Source: Plantactinospora alkalitolerans (GTDB lineage: Bacteria > Actinomycetota > Actinomycetes > Mycobacteriales > Micromonosporaceae). Taken from it: a stretch of DNA of 64,000 bases. Where the stretch lies: contig NZ_JADPUN010000076.1 of NCBI RefSeq assembly GCF_015690345.1, positions 1 through 64,000 on the forward strand, written 5' to 3'. Shown here one piece after another: positions 10,738-20,199 of this stretch. Position 1 is the stretch's first letter. Every line of letters starts with the position of its first letter. The notes beneath the pieces are model-generated. The model did no database searches. It was not told the origin of the DNA and saw only the letters and a program-made list of their open reading frames with translations. The position numbers and the translations under genes are program-made.

Positions 10738-13613
10738 TCGAACGGAGTGAGGTCATGGGCCAGCCCGAGCCCACCCTCGCCGACCAGCCCTCGGCGACCG
10801 GCCCGGCCGTCGACCCGGCGGGCCTGGCGGCGCGGCCGGCGTCACCCGTACCCGGTCAGCCCGGGCCGGGACAGAACACGTCGGACACGGCCCGCGCGGG
10901 ATCGGCGAGCGACGCGGCGGAACTGCCGGTGAACGGCTACCCCAACGGCGTGGACACCGTCCCGCACGCGACGGCGACCGCCGGCGACCTCCAGCCGTAC
11001 GCCGAGCTGGGCCTCCGGGACGACGAGTACGACCGGATCCGTCAGATCCTCGGCCGCCGTCCGACCCAGTCCGAACTGGCGATGTACTCGATCATGTGGA
11101 GCGAGCACTGCTCCTACAAGTCGAGCAAGGTCCATCTGCGACAGTTCAGCGAGAAGGCACCGCCGAGCGACCGGATGCTTGCCGGGATCGGCGAGAACGC
11201 CGGCGTGATCCAGATCTCCGACCGGCTCGCCGTGACCTTCAAGGTGGAGTCGCACAACCACCCGAGCTTCGTCGAGCCGCACCAGGGCGCGGCGACCGGC
11301 GTCGGCGGGATCGTCCGGGACATCCTCGCGATGGGCGCCCGCCCGGTCGCGGTGATGGACCCGCTGCGCTTCGGCGCCGCCGACCACCCCGACACCGCCC
11401 GGGTGCTTCCCGGCGTGGTCGCCGGAATCGGCACCTACGGCAACTCGCTCGGCCTGCCCAACATCGGCGGCGAGGTCGTGTTCGACCCCTGCTACCAGGG
11501 CAATCCGCTGGTCAACGCGCTCTGTCTCGGCGTACTGCCGGTGGACCGGCTGCAGAACAAGGCCGCCGCCGGACCCGGCAACATCGTCGTACTGATGGGT
11601 GCCAAGACCGGCCGGGACGGCATCGGCGGAGTCTCCGTACTCGCCAGCGCCACGTTCGACGAGGGCAGCGAGCAGCGCCGCCCGTCGGTGCAGGTCGGCG
11701 ACCCGTTCATGGAGAAGTTGCTGATCGAGGCGTGCCTGGAGCTGTACGACGCCGGGCTCGTCGTCGGCATCCAGGACCTCGGTGGCGCCGGGCTCACCTG
11801 CGCGCTGACCGAGACCGCCGCCGCGGCCGGCACCGGGATGCGGGTCTGGCTGGAGCGGGTGGTGCTGCGCGAGGCGTCGATGCAGCCGCACGAGATCCTG
11901 GCCAGCGAGTCCCAGGAGCGGATGCTGCTGATCGTCGCGCCGGAGAAGCTCGAGGCGGTACTGAAGATCGCCGAGAAGTGGGGCGTACCGGCCAGCGCGA
12001 TCGGCGAGGTGACCGGGGCGGCCCAGCCCGCCGCCGACGGTCAGGCCGGCGCCGAGCCGGGTCGACTGCTGGTCACCTGGCAGGGACACACCGTGGTCGA
12101 CGTACCGCCGGGGTCGCTTGTGGACGACGGCCCGGTCTACGCCCGACCGATGCGGGAGCCCGCCGACCTCATCCTGTTGCAGGCCGACCGGGCCGAGACG
12201 CTGCCCCGACCGTCGACTCCGGAGGCACTCCGCGAGACGCTGCTGCGGATGATCGGCTCGCCGAACCTCTGCGACAAGAGCTGGATCACCGAGCAGTACG
12301 ACCGCTACGTGCTCGGCAACACCGTGCTCGCCCAGCCCGAGGACGCCGGGATCATCCGGATCGACGAGCAGTCCGGCCTGGGCGTCGCGATCTCGGTCGA
12401 CGGCAACGGCCGGTACGCGCGACTCGACCCGTACAACGGGGCCAAGCTCGCGCTCGCCGAGGCGTACCGGAACGTGGCCGTGACCGGCGCCAAGCCGGTG
12501 GCGGTGACGGACTGCCTGAACTTCGGCTCGCCGGAGGACCCGGGCGTGATGTGGCAGTTCGCCGAGGCCGTACGCGGGCTCGCCGACGGCTGCGCCGAAC
12601 TGGGCATCCCGGTGACCGGCGGCAACGTCAGCTTCTACAACCAGACGGGTGCGGCGGCGATCCACCCCACTCCGGTCGTCGGCGTGCTGGGCGTGCTCGA
12701 CGACGTCGCGCAGCGGGTGCCGATGGGCTTTGCCCGGACCACCGGCGCCGACCACGATCTGATCTTCGTGCTCGGTGAGACCCGGATGGAGCTGTCCGGA
12801 TCCGAGTGGGCGTGGGTCACCCACGAGCACCTCGGCGGCGTGCCGCCTAGGGTCGACCTCGCGGGCGAGCGCACCCTTGCCGAACTGGTCGCCGAGGCGG
12901 CCCGGGTGGGACACCTCCGGTCCGCACACGACCTGTCGGACGGCGGCCTGGCCCAGGCGCTGGTCGAGTCGACCCTGCGACACGGGGTCGGCGCCCGGAT
13001 CGCCGTGCCGGAGGGCTTCACCGCCGGCTCGATGCCGTTCGTCTTCCTGTTCAGCGAGTCTGCGGGTCGGGCGATGGTGGCCGTTCCCCGTGGGCACGAG
13101 AAGGCGTTCACCGCCCTCTGTGCCGAGCGTGGTGTGCCGTGGACCCTGATCGGTGTCACCGACACCAACGGCGGCGAGCTTGAGGTGCGGGACCACTTCA
13201 CGGTCGGCCTGGAGGAACTGCGGGCGGCGTTCACGTCGACCCTGCCGAGCCTCTTCGGTGACAACGCCGCTCCGATCGGCAGCACCGTGACCGAGGCCGT
13301 CCCGGCCGCTGCCGGCGGAACCGACGCCGGTACGACGGCGACCCCTGTCGACTCCGCTCCGGTCGACTCCGCTCCGGCCACGGCCACGACTCCGGTCGAC
13401 TCCGCTCCGGCCACGGCCACGGCCACGACTCCGGTCGACTCCGCTCCGGCCACGACTCCGACTCCGGTCGACTCCGCTCCGGTCGACGCCGACGCGACCG
13501 GGATCCCGGCGGAGGCCGCTACCGCTCCGACCGCGACTCCGGCCGACGCCGGGTCGTCCGGCCCGGCGCCGACCGGAACGGGACCGGACGCCGGGAGCCG
13601 GCCGGCGGGCTGA
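10734..13613 (+). CDS. purL: FGAM synthase PurL with unusual N- and C-terminal extensions
   Basis: 959 aa, about 220 longer than a typical small-type PurL (around 740). The catalytic core spans about residues 86-840: the entry motif [15 protein letters not shown], the ATP/FGAR-binding [11 protein letters not shown] and GGIVRDI motifs, and a second half with [10 protein letters not shown]. It converts FGAR to FGAM using ammonia from PurQ. Residues 1-85 are low-complexity Pro/Ala/Gly. Residues about 843-959 are a disordered tail with five copies of PVDSAP. Both extensions stay in frame with strong GC bias and no stop, so they appear to be translated. The start overlaps purQ by 4 nt; an in-frame ATG at 10755 would shorten the N-terminus only slightly. 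Confidence 0.95.
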   Translation: MIERSEVMGQPEPTLADQPSATGPAVDPAGLAARPASPVPGQPGPGQNTSDTARAGSASDAAELPVNGYPNGVDTVPHATATAGDLQPYAELGLRDDEYDRIRQILGRRPTQSELAMYSIMWSEHCSYKSSKVHLRQFSEKAPPSDRMLAGIGENAGVIQISDRLAVTFKVESHNHPSFVEPHQGAATGVGGIVRDILAMGARPVAVMDPLRFGAADHPDTARVLPGVVAGIGTYGNSLGLPNIGGEVVFDPCYQGNPLVNALCLGVLPVDRLQNKAAAGPGNIVVLMGAKTGRDGIGGVSVLASATFDEGSEQRRPSVQVGDPFMEKLLIEACLELYDAGLVVGIQDLGGAGLTCALTETAAAAGTGMRVWLERVVLREASMQPHEILASESQERMLLIVAPEKLEAVLKIAEKWGVPASAIGEVTGAAQPAADGQAGAEPGRLLVTWQGHTVVDVPPGSLVDDGPVYARPMREPADLILLQADRAETLPRPSTPEALRETLLRMIGSPNLCDKSWITEQYDRYVLGNTVLAQPEDAGIIRIDEQSGLGVAISVDGNGRYARLDPYNGAKLALAEAYRNVAVTGAKPVAVTDCLNFGSPEDPGVMWQFAEAVRGLADGCAELGIPVTGGNVSFYNQTGAAAIHPTPVVGVLGVLDDVAQRVPMGFARTTGADHDLIFVLGETRMELSGSEWAWVTHEHLGGVPPRVDLAGERTLAELVAEAARVGHLRSAHDLSDGGLAQALVESTLRHGVGARIAVPEGFTAGSMPFVFLFSESAGRAMVAVPRGHEKAFTALCAERGVPWTLIGVTDTNGGELEVRDHFTVGLEELRAAFTSTLPSLFGDNAAPIGSTVTEAVPAAAGGTDAGTTATPVDSAPVDSAPATATTPVDSAPATATATTPVDSAPATTPTPVDSAPVDADATGIPAEAATAPTATPADAGSSGPAPTGTGPDAGSRPAG
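13340..13490 (+). repeat. In-gene repeats encoding PVDSAP units in the PurL tail
   Basis: Direct repeats of about 15-33 bp built on ACTCCGGTCGACTCCGCTCC lie inside the 3' end of purL and encode the TPVDSAP series. The repeat is coding and in frame, and probably grew by slippage or unequal recombination. Confidence 0.75.
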
Positions 13614-13674
13614 GCCGGCCGCCGGACGGGCGGTCGAGCGGTGGGCGGTCGACACGGACGACGGGGGCCGTATC

Positions 13675-14451
13675 GTGACGGGACGGATGGAGCCGACGAC
13701 CGAATCGGTCTACGCGCAACCCGGTAGCGGCGTCCGGTTGGACTGGGGTCTGGCCGGTGCGACCGAGTTGAGCCGGGTCTGCGCGGTGCTGGTGGTGATC
13801 GACGTGCTCTCCTTCACCACCTCGGTGGAGGTGGCGGTCGCCCGCGGGATGCGGGTGCATCCGTTCCCCTGGGGTGCCCAGGCCGGCGAGTACGCGACCC
13901 GGGTCGGTGCGGTGGCGGCGGTCGGCCGACGTGCGGTCTCTCCGGAACATCCCTGGTCGCTGTCGCCGGCCGCACTGTCCGCCGCGCCGGTGGTGCCGGA
14001 CCTGGTACTTCCGTCCCCGAACGGCTCCGCCATCAGCGCCGCCGCGAGCGCGACCGGGCTGCCGGTGGTGGCGGCCTGTCTGCGTAACGCGGGCGCCGTC
14101 GGGCGCTGGCTCCTTGACCAGGGGTACGGCTCGACCGAGGCGCCGATCGGTGTGATCGCCGCCGGTGAACGCTGGCCGGACGACACCCTTCGACCCGGTG
14201 TCGAGGACCAGCTCGGCGCGGCGGCGGTGCTGGACGTACTGTCCACGGTCTCCGGTGGCCTCTCCGTGGAGGCGGCACTGACGCTGGCGATGCTGAACAG
14301 CGTCCACGACATACCGGCCGCGGTCCGGGGCTGCGTGTCGGGACGGGAACTGACTACCAGGGGTTTCGGGCAGGACGTCGAGGTCGCGGTCCAGGTCGGC
14401 GTCTCCGACGTCGTACCGGTGCTCGGCAACGGGATCTTCTCCGCAGCCTGA
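13675..14451 (+). CDS. ComB-family protein (2-phosphosulfolactate phosphatase-like)
   Basis: 258 aa from GTG 13675, 61 nt after purL. The family motif VLVVIDVLSFTTSVEVA near residue 38 and the PNGSAI region near residue 118 match the ComB family, named for the Mg-dependent phosphatase of coenzyme M synthesis in methanogens. Actinomycetes do not make coenzyme M, so the true substrate here is unknown. It may be read through from purSQL. A hairpin follows its stop. Confidence 0.75.
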   Translation: MTGRMEPTTESVYAQPGSGVRLDWGLAGATELSRVCAVLVVIDVLSFTTSVEVAVARGMRVHPFPWGAQAGEYATRVGAVAAVGRRAVSPEHPWSLSPAALSAAPVVPDLVLPSPNGSAISAAASATGLPVVAACLRNAGAVGRWLLDQGYGSTEAPIGVIAAGERWPDDTLRPGVEDQLGAAAVLDVLSTVSGGLSVEAALTLAMLNSVHDIPAAVRGCVSGRELTTRGFGQDVEVAVQVGVSDVVPVLGNGIFSAA

Positions 14452-14476
14452 CGGCGCGCGTGGGGCCGATGCGAAG

Positions 14477-14507
14477 GAGCCCGGCTCGCCATCGCGAACC
14501 GGGCCCC
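14477..14507. terminator. Hairpin terminator between convergent genes
   Basis: GAGCCCGGCTCGC and GCGAACCGGGCCC form a 13-bp stem with two mismatches around a 5-nt loop, placed between the convergent ComB-family gene and the surface-protein gene. There is no T-run, as is usual in actinomycetes. Confidence 0.6.
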
Positions 14508-14533
14508 CTCAGTGCATTCCTGCGTCGGCTCCC

Positions 14534-16498
14534 TCAGTCGTCCAGCCAGTCGAGCGATCGGCGTTCCGACCGGCCCGGCTGCTGCGGGGCGCCGGACCGA
14601 CTGTGCCCGCCACCGGCCCGGGGCGAATCGTCGTAGTATCCGCCAGCGCCCTGCTGCTGCTGGTCGTAGTCGCGCTCGTCGTAGCCGCCTGCCGCGTCGT
14701 AGCCAGCGCGCTGCGGGTCGTAGCCGCCGCCGGTCGCCGGCTGTTCGTACCCGCCGCGATCGGCCTCGTACCCGGGCTGGCCGTAGGCGTCGGCACGGGT
14801 CTCGTAGGCTTCGTTGGCGGCGCCGTACCCGTCGTCGGCCCGGTCGTAGCCGGCACCGGTCCTCGGCTCGTCGTAGCCGCGTCCCCCGCCGTACGCCCCG
14901 CCGTCGTAGCCGCTCTCCTGGCCGTACGGCTGTTCGGGCTCGTAACCGCCGGCTGCGGCGCCGGCGGACGGCCGGTAGGCACCGGTCTCGTACGGGTCGG
15001 CGGCCGGACCGTAGTCCTCGTCACCCCGTCCGGTGTACCGCCCCGTCGGCTCGTCGAACTGCTCGCCGTAGCCGTCCGCGGGGTCCCGGTAGCCGGGTGC
15101 CGCGCCGGAGACGGGAGCGCCGTAACCGGGTGCCGCGCCGGAGACGGGAGCGCCGTAACCGGCACCCGAGCCGGGCGCGTTGCCGTAGCCAGCACCCGAA
15201 CCCGGTGCGTTGCCGTAGCCGGCACCTGAGCCAGGTGCGTTGCCGTAACCGCCCGCACCCGAACCGGGTCGGTCGTCGTAGCCGTTCGCGCCCCAGCCCT
15301 GCTGCCCGCCGCCGTAACCCGGCGTCTGCGGCCCCGGCAGCGGTGCGCCGTAGGGGTCCGGGAACTCCTCGACCAGCGGACTGCTGTGCATCATCGTCGG
15401 CGCGTCCGCCAGCGACTGCCGGTTCACCATGGTCGGGTCGGCTCCGCCCCGGGTCGCTACGCGAGTCGCGTCGTCACCGCCCCGGTAGCCGCCGCCACGG
15501 CCGGTCGGCCCACCGCCGCGCGGTGCATCCACCCCGTCATCGTCCTCGTCGTCGTTGCCTTCCTTGCGCCGCATCACCAGCAGCACGATGGCACCGACGC
15601 CGAGCGCGACCAGCAGGCCGCCGGCGAGGATCAGGAGCCAGGGGCCCGAACCGGAGTCCTCGTTGGCCGCGTTGTCGGCGGCCGGCGCACCACTCTCGGT
15701 GGGCGCCTCGGTTTCGCCGTCTTCGAGAGGAGCTTCCTCGACGGCGTCCTCGGTGGATTCCGGAGTGGCACTCGGCGACGCGCTGATGGCGAGTTCGATG
15801 CCCTGGTTGTTCAGCCGCTGGCCGGCGCTGGCGTTCACCCGCCGGGTGTCCGTTATGCCGCCCTTAGTGGCCTTGATCTCAAGCTGTCCGGGTGCGATCG
15901 GCGAACTTGCCGACCCGGTGAACTTGTAGCTGCCGCTGCTGCTCGTGTTGGTGGTGCGGTCTCGCCCCTGCCCGTCCTTGAGCCGGACGCTGGCGTTGGA
16001 AACCGGATCACCGGTGGTCTCGTTGGTGACCCGCCCCGACACCTCGGCCACGGTCTGCACCTCCGGCGGCGGCGGCGCGCCGGTCAGGGTGACCTTGACT
16101 GTCGCGCTGGTCGAGGGGCCATTGCCGATAACCACGTTCTGGGTGGCCTGCACGGTGATGGTCGCCGTCTGGTTGCCGGTCAGCGCCGCGGACGTGCGCT
16201 TGAAGACGGCGGTGAAGGTGCCAGGTTCGGCGCTCTGGACGGCGCAGCCGTCTTCGCAGCTCAGGCGAGAGTTGTTTGATTCCGCCTTGACGTCGGCGCT
16301 CTCCCCGCCGCCTTGGAAGTTCAGCGAAAACCGCACGGTGGTGGTGCCGTTGGGGCCGACCGCGATTGGAGACGCGGTCACGTTTCGAAGCACTGGGTCT
16401 GCGAGGGCTGGTGTGGCGGGGAGAGCGAATAGTGCGCTGGTTGCCAGCGCCACTACCACACCGGCCCGGGAGATCCAGGCTCGTCGGTGTGCTGTCAC
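14534..16498 (-). CDS. Single-pass surface protein with Ig-like domains and Tyr/Gly-rich cytoplasmic tail
   Basis: 654 aa from GTG 16498, chosen because GGAAGG sits 8 nt upstream and a signal peptide follows directly (ending ATPALA). The outer part (about residues 32-280) has beta-rich repeats, including a carboxypeptidase-regulatory/CNA-B-like module (VSGRVTNETTGDPVSNASVR). Then come an acidic Glu/Pro/Ser stretch and one transmembrane helix (LLILAGGLLVALGVGAIVLL). The last ~300 residues are a Gly/Tyr/Pro-rich low-complexity tail with 10-residue repeats such as YGNAPGSGAG, which by topology lies in the cytoplasm. Function is unknown. It is divergent from the SCP-like gene. Confidence 0.75.
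   Translation of the reverse strand: MTAHRRAWISRAGVVVALATSALFALPATPALADPVLRNVTASPIAVGPNGTTTVRFSLNFQGGGESADVKAESNNSRLSCEDGCAVQSAEPGTFTAVFKRTSAALTGNQTATITVQATQNVVIGNGPSTSATVKVTLTGAPPPPEVQTVAEVSGRVTNETTGDPVSNASVRLKDGQGRDRTTNTSSSGSYKFTGSASSPIAPGQLEIKATKGGITDTRRVNASAGQRLNNQGIELAISASPSATPESTEDAVEEAPLEDGETEAPTESGAPAADNAANEDSGSGPWLLILAGGLLVALGVGAIVLLVMRRKEGNDDEDDDGVDAPRGGGPTGRGGGYRGGDDATRVATRGGADPTMVNRQSLADAPTMMHSSPLVEEFPDPYGAPLPGPQTPGYGGGQQGWGANGYDDRPGSGAGGYGNAPGSGAGYGNAPGSGAGYGNAPGSGAGYGAPVSGAAPGYGAPVSGAAPGYRDPADGYGEQFDEPTGRYTGRGDEDYGPAADPYETGAYRPSAGAAAGGYEPEQPYGQESGYDGGAYGGGRGYDEPRTGAGYDRADDGYGAANEAYETRADAYGQPGYEADRGGYEQPATGGGYDPQRAGYDAAGGYDERDYDQQQQGAGGYYDDSPRAGGGHSRSGAPQQPGRSERRSLDWLDD
15100..15270 (-). 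repeat. 30-bp in-gene repeats encoding YGNAPGSGAG units
   Basis: Four to five copies of a 30-bp direct repeat (core CCGTAGCCAGCACCCGA on the plus strand) and two longer copies encoding AAPGYGAPVSG lie inside the surface-protein gene. They are in frame and account for the repeated cytoplasmic tail. Confidence 0.8.
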
Positions 16499-16640
16499 GT
16501 CCACCGCCTTCCGGTTCACCACCGCCGACCCGTTTGCCGACAGAGGATCAACCCATACGAGTACACCGTCGGCAACTATGCCTTGTCTGACCGGATGAGC
16601 GCGACCCAGGGGCGCCGGGAAATGCGATAAAGCTGGGTCG

Positions 16641-16646
16641 TATCGT
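16641..16646 (+). promoter_or_regulatory. -10 box for a leaderless SCP-like gene
   Basis: TATCGT ends 6 nt before the GTG at 16653 and no Shine-Dalgarno precedes that GTG, which fits leaderless transcription. No strong -35 box is visible. Confidence 0.45.
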
Positions 16647-16652
16647 CCCGAC

Positions 16653-17015
16653 GTGTCCTCTCCGCACAATAAGTCCTCACCGATCGTGGTCGTCCTGGCA
16701 GAGCTCGACGCTGGGCGTACGCCCGATCGAGCGACCTTGCGGGACGCGGTCCGTACCCTTCTGGGCGATCTGGCCGGGCGGGCGCCCGGCCGGGCGGTGG
16801 AGGTTCGCGTTCCACCCTATGGCGCGGTCCAGTGCTGCGCCGGGCCGCGACACACCCGTGGTACGCCGCCCAACGTGGTCGAGATGGCTCCGGTCACCTG
16901 GATCCGGCTCGCGACCGGGCGAATGCCGTGGTCGGAGGCGGTGGAGCAGGGCCTCGTCCAGACGAGTGGCAATCGTTCGGATATCTCCGCTTATCTGCCG
17001 ATTTCTCCGTATTAA
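16653..17015 (+). CDS. Small sterol-carrier-like (SCP_3-type) protein
   Basis: 120 aa. The residue pattern AVEVRVPPYGAVQC, then HTRGTPPNVVEMAPVTWIRL and a final MPWSEAVEQGLVQTSGNRSD fits the bacterial SCP ortholog family commonly encoded just upstream of purF in actinomycetes (established gene order). Family members share the sterol-carrier fold, but their ligand is unknown. No signal peptide or membrane segment is present, so it is cytoplasmic. The GTG start is supported by a -10-like TATCGT at leaderless spacing. Confidence 0.75.
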   Translation: MSSPHNKSSPIVVVLAELDAGRTPDRATLRDAVRTLLGDLAGRAPGRAVEVRVPPYGAVQCCAGPRHTRGTPPNVVEMAPVTWIRLATGRMPWSEAVEQGLVQTSGNRSDISAYLPISPY

Positions 17016-17154
17016 TCAATCACCATCTGTCACTTACAGAGGTCAAAACGTGGCTCTCTGTATCGGCCTCGGTTCGCGTACACTCTGACTCGACGGAACT
17101 CCGTATCACCCGGGCGACAGGCGAGTCCGAGCAGATCAGCAAAGGGAGCGGCAG

Positions 17155-18732
17155 GTGCCCCGAGGCGACGGCCGGTTGAGCCATGACCTCGACCCCCAAC
17201 GACCCGGTCCACAGGACGCGTGCGGCGTGTTCGGGGTCTGGGCCCCGGGCGAAGAGGTGGCGAAGCTCACCTACTTCGGTCTCTACGCGCTCCAGCACCG
17301 TGGCCAGGAGGCTGCCGGCATCGCCGTCAGTGACGGTTCGGGCGTGGTCGTGTACAAGGATCTCGGCCTGGTGGCCCAGGTCTTCGACGAGCCGACGCTG
17401 GCGAGCCTGCGCGGTCACCTGGCGATCGGGCACACGCGGTACTCCACGACCGGCGGATCGACCTGGGAGAACGCCCAGCCGACCATCCGGGCAACCTCGG
17501 CGGGCACCACGATCGCCCTGGCGCACAACGGCAACCTGGTGAACACCGCCGAACTCGCCCGCGACGCGGTCGAGCGCGGGATGGACTCCGACGGCTCGAC
17601 CTCGGACACCGCCCTGGTGACCACCCTGCTGGCCAGCCGGCCCGACCTGTCGGTCGAGGCGGCGGCGCTCGAGGTGCTACCCACCCTGCGCGGCGCGTTC
17701 AGCTTCGTCTTCATGGACGAGACCACCCTCTACGCGGCCCGGGACGCCCACGGCGTCCGACCGCTGGTGCTCGGCCGGCTGGAGCGCGGCTGGGTGGTGG
17801 CCAGTGAGACCGCCGCCCTGGACATCGTCGGGGCGAGCGTGGTCCGGGAGGTCGAGCCCGGTGAGCTGATCGCCATCGACGAGCACGGGCTCCGTTCGGC
17901 CCGGTTCGCCGCGCCGGAGCCGAAGGGCTGTCTCTTCGAGTACGTCTACATAGCCCGGCCGGACACCACGATCGCGGGCCGCAACGTCTACGCGGCCCGG
18001 GTCGGCATCGGCCGGAAACTCGCCCGCGAACACCCGGTCGAGGCCGACCTGGTGATCCCGGTCCCGGAATCCGGCACCCCCGCCGCGATCGGCTACGCGG
18101 AGGAGTCCGGTATCACCTACGGTGCCGGCCTGATGAAGAACCCGTACGTCGGGCGCACCTTCATCCAGCCGTCGCAGACCCTCCGCCAGCTCGGTATCCG
18201 ACTCAAACTCAACCCGCTCCGGGAGAACGTCCGGGGCAAGCGGGTGGTCGTGGTCGACGACTCCATCGTGCGGGGCAACACGCAGCGGGCGATCGTCCGG
18301 ATGCTGCGTGAGGCCGGCGCCCTGGAGGTGCACGTACGCATCTCCTCCCCGCCGGTCAACTGGCCCTGCTTCTACGGCATCGACTTCGCCACCCGGGCCG
18401 AACTGCTCGCCAACGGACTGGACAACGAGGGCATCCGGCGCTCGATCGGGGCCGACAGCCTCGGGTACGTCTCCCTGGCGGGCCTCATCGCCGCCACCGA
18501 GCAGCCGAAGACCCGACTCTGCCGGGCCTGTTTCGACGGCGAGTACCCGATCGACCTGCCTGCCGGGAACCTGATCGGCAAGCACGTACTCGAAGGAGTT
18601 GACCGTCGGGTTGCCGCCGTCGGGCCGGGGGAGGTGGATCGTGACCGGGTGGCCGCGTCCGCGTCCCGTGGTTCGGGCGGTCAACCGTTCGTGAGCAGTT
18701 CGAGCGGCGGTGAGGTGCCGTCGCACGCGTAG
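17155..18732 (+). CDS. purF: Amidophosphoribosyltransferase
   Basis: 525 aa from GTG 17155, preceded by AAAGGGAG. It makes phosphoribosylamine from PRPP and glutamine, the committed step of purine synthesis. The glutaminase domain is the N-terminal Ntn type: Cys23 in DACGVFGVW becomes the catalytic N-terminal residue after cleavage of a 22-residue propeptide. The PRPP-binding loop is VVVVDDSIVRGNT. Cysteines in GCLFEY, WPCFYG and LCRACFDG match the four Fe-S ligands of the B. subtilis type, so an oxygen-sensitive 4Fe-4S enzyme is expected. The last ~50 residues are a Ser/Gly-rich tail. Confidence 0.96.
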   Translation: MPRGDGRLSHDLDPQRPGPQDACGVFGVWAPGEEVAKLTYFGLYALQHRGQEAAGIAVSDGSGVVVYKDLGLVAQVFDEPTLASLRGHLAIGHTRYSTTGGSTWENAQPTIRATSAGTTIALAHNGNLVNTAELARDAVERGMDSDGSTSDTALVTTLLASRPDLSVEAAALEVLPTLRGAFSFVFMDETTLYAARDAHGVRPLVLGRLERGWVVASETAALDIVGASVVREVEPGELIAIDEHGLRSARFAAPEPKGCLFEYVYIARPDTTIAGRNVYAARVGIGRKLAREHPVEADLVIPVPESGTPAAIGYAEESGITYGAGLMKNPYVGRTFIQPSQTLRQLGIRLKLNPLRENVRGKRVVVVDDSIVRGNTQRAIVRMLREAGALEVHVRISSPPVNWPCFYGIDFATRAELLANGLDNEGIRRSIGADSLGYVSLAGLIAATEQPKTRLCRACFDGEYPIDLPAGNLIGKHVLEGVDRRVAAVGPGEVDRDRVAASASRGSGGQPFVSSSSGGEVPSHA

Positions 18733-18876
18733 GCACCAGGCCGGGCGCGGCTTACGAGTTTCGGCCGGCGACCAGGACCGGCCTGGCTGGGAAAATCCGG
18801 CCAGGCAGTACGACAGTCGAGTGATCCTCGACCGCTACCGACGCGGCCAGCCGCGAGAACCACTAAGGGGAGAACC

Positions 18877-20022
18877 GTGACGCACGTGACCGAGCGCAGT
18901 GGTGCTGGAAGCGGCCCGGGTGGGACCCATCAGCCCTGGACGGCGGGTATGGGCCGGTCCGGCCGCAAACGCACCGTCTCGTACGCGGATGCCGGCGTCT
19001 CGATCCACGCCGGTGACCGCGCGGTCGAACTGCTCCGCCCCAAGGTCAAGAGCACCCGGCGTCCCGAGGTGATGGGCGACATCGGCGGGTTCGCCGGCCT
19101 GTTCCGGCTCGACGTGCAGAAGTACAAGAACCCGATCCTGGCCTCGTCGACCGACGGGGTGGGTACGAAGCTGGTCATCGCGCAGCAGATGGACATCCAC
19201 GACACGGTCGGGATCGACCTGGTCGCGATGGTGGTCGACGACCTGGTCGCCTGTGGCGCGGAGCCGCTGTTCCTGCTCGACTACATCGCCTGTGGCGAGG
19301 TCGTTCCGGACAAGGTGGCCGAGATCGGCGCCGGTATCGCCGACGGCTGCCGGTACGCCGGCTGTGCGTTGCTCGGCGGCGAGACGGCCGAGCACCCGGG
19401 CGTGCTGCGTCCGGACGAGTACGACGTCTCGGCGACCGGTGTCGGTGTGGTGGAGGAGAGCGAGATCCTCCGGCCGGAGCGGGTCGAGATCGGCGACGTG
19501 GTGATCGCGATGGGCTCGTCGGGCCTGCACTCGAACGGTTACTCCCTGGTCCGGCACGTGCTGCTCGGGGCGGGCCGGATGCGGCTGGACACCGTGATCG
19601 AGGACTTCGGCCGGCAGCGGACGCTCGGTGAGGAGCTGCTGACTCCGACCAAGATCTACGCGCAGGACTGCCTGAAGTTGATCGCCGAGGCCGACGTACG
19701 GGCCCTGGCGCACATCACCGGCGGGGGTATTCCCGGCAACCTGGTACGGGTGCTGCCCGAAAACGTCGACGCGGTGGTCAACCGGGCGAGCTGGAAGCCG
19801 GCGCCGATCTTCGATCTGGTGCAGTCGAAGGGCCGGATCGAGGATTCGGACATGGAGTCCACCTTCAACATGGGTGTCGGGATGTTCGCGATCGTGTCCG
19901 CCGAGGACGCCGATCGGGCCCTGGCCTGTCTGACCGGGCGCGGCGTCGAGGCGTGGCACGCTGGTGAGATCATCGAGGGCACCGGCGAGGTGCACATGAT
20001 CGGGCAGCACACCCGGGGCTGA
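18877..20022 (+). CDS. purM: Phosphoribosylformylglycinamidine cyclo-ligase (AIR synthetase)
   Basis: 381 aa from GTG 18877, with AAGGGGAG upstream. It closes the imidazole ring of FGAM using ATP to give AIR, step five of the pathway. Family motifs are SYADAGVSIHAGDRAV, the ATP-binding SSTDGVGTKLVIA and the metal/phosphate region GGETAEHPGV, with HITGGGIPGN later. The first ~30 residues (GAGSGPGGTHQPW) are an actinobacterial extension. It is 144 nt after purF and may be co-transcribed with it; a hairpin follows. Confidence 0.96.
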   Translation: MTHVTERSGAGSGPGGTHQPWTAGMGRSGRKRTVSYADAGVSIHAGDRAVELLRPKVKSTRRPEVMGDIGGFAGLFRLDVQKYKNPILASSTDGVGTKLVIAQQMDIHDTVGIDLVAMVVDDLVACGAEPLFLLDYIACGEVVPDKVAEIGAGIADGCRYAGCALLGGETAEHPGVLRPDEYDVSATGVGVVEESEILRPERVEIGDVVIAMGSSGLHSNGYSLVRHVLLGAGRMRLDTVIEDFGRQRTLGEELLTPTKIYAQDCLKLIAEADVRALAHITGGGIPGNLVRVLPENVDAVVNRASWKPAPIFDLVQSKGRIEDSDMESTFNMGVGMFAIVSAEDADRALACLTGRGVEAWHAGEIIEGTGEVHMIGQHTRG

Positions 20023-20039
20023 ATCGGCGAGCGAGCAAG

Positions 20040-20069
20040 GGTCGGCCGGGAAGCGATTCCGGGCCGACC
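20040..20069 (+). terminator. Hairpin after purM
   Basis: GGTCGGCCGGGAA and TTCCGGGCCGACC form a GC-rich stem with a short loop 18 nt after the purM stop. It separates the purine unit from the RiPP cassette. Confidence 0.6.
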
Positions 20070-20199
20070 ACAACAAGAATGCCAAAACCCGCATCCGTGA
20101 TCTATGCCCGTGATTGACGGCATACCTGGTCAGGACTTCGCCAGAGTGGCCACCGCCACCTAGCCTGAGGGGCACCTCAGACGCGGGGAGGAGGGGCCG

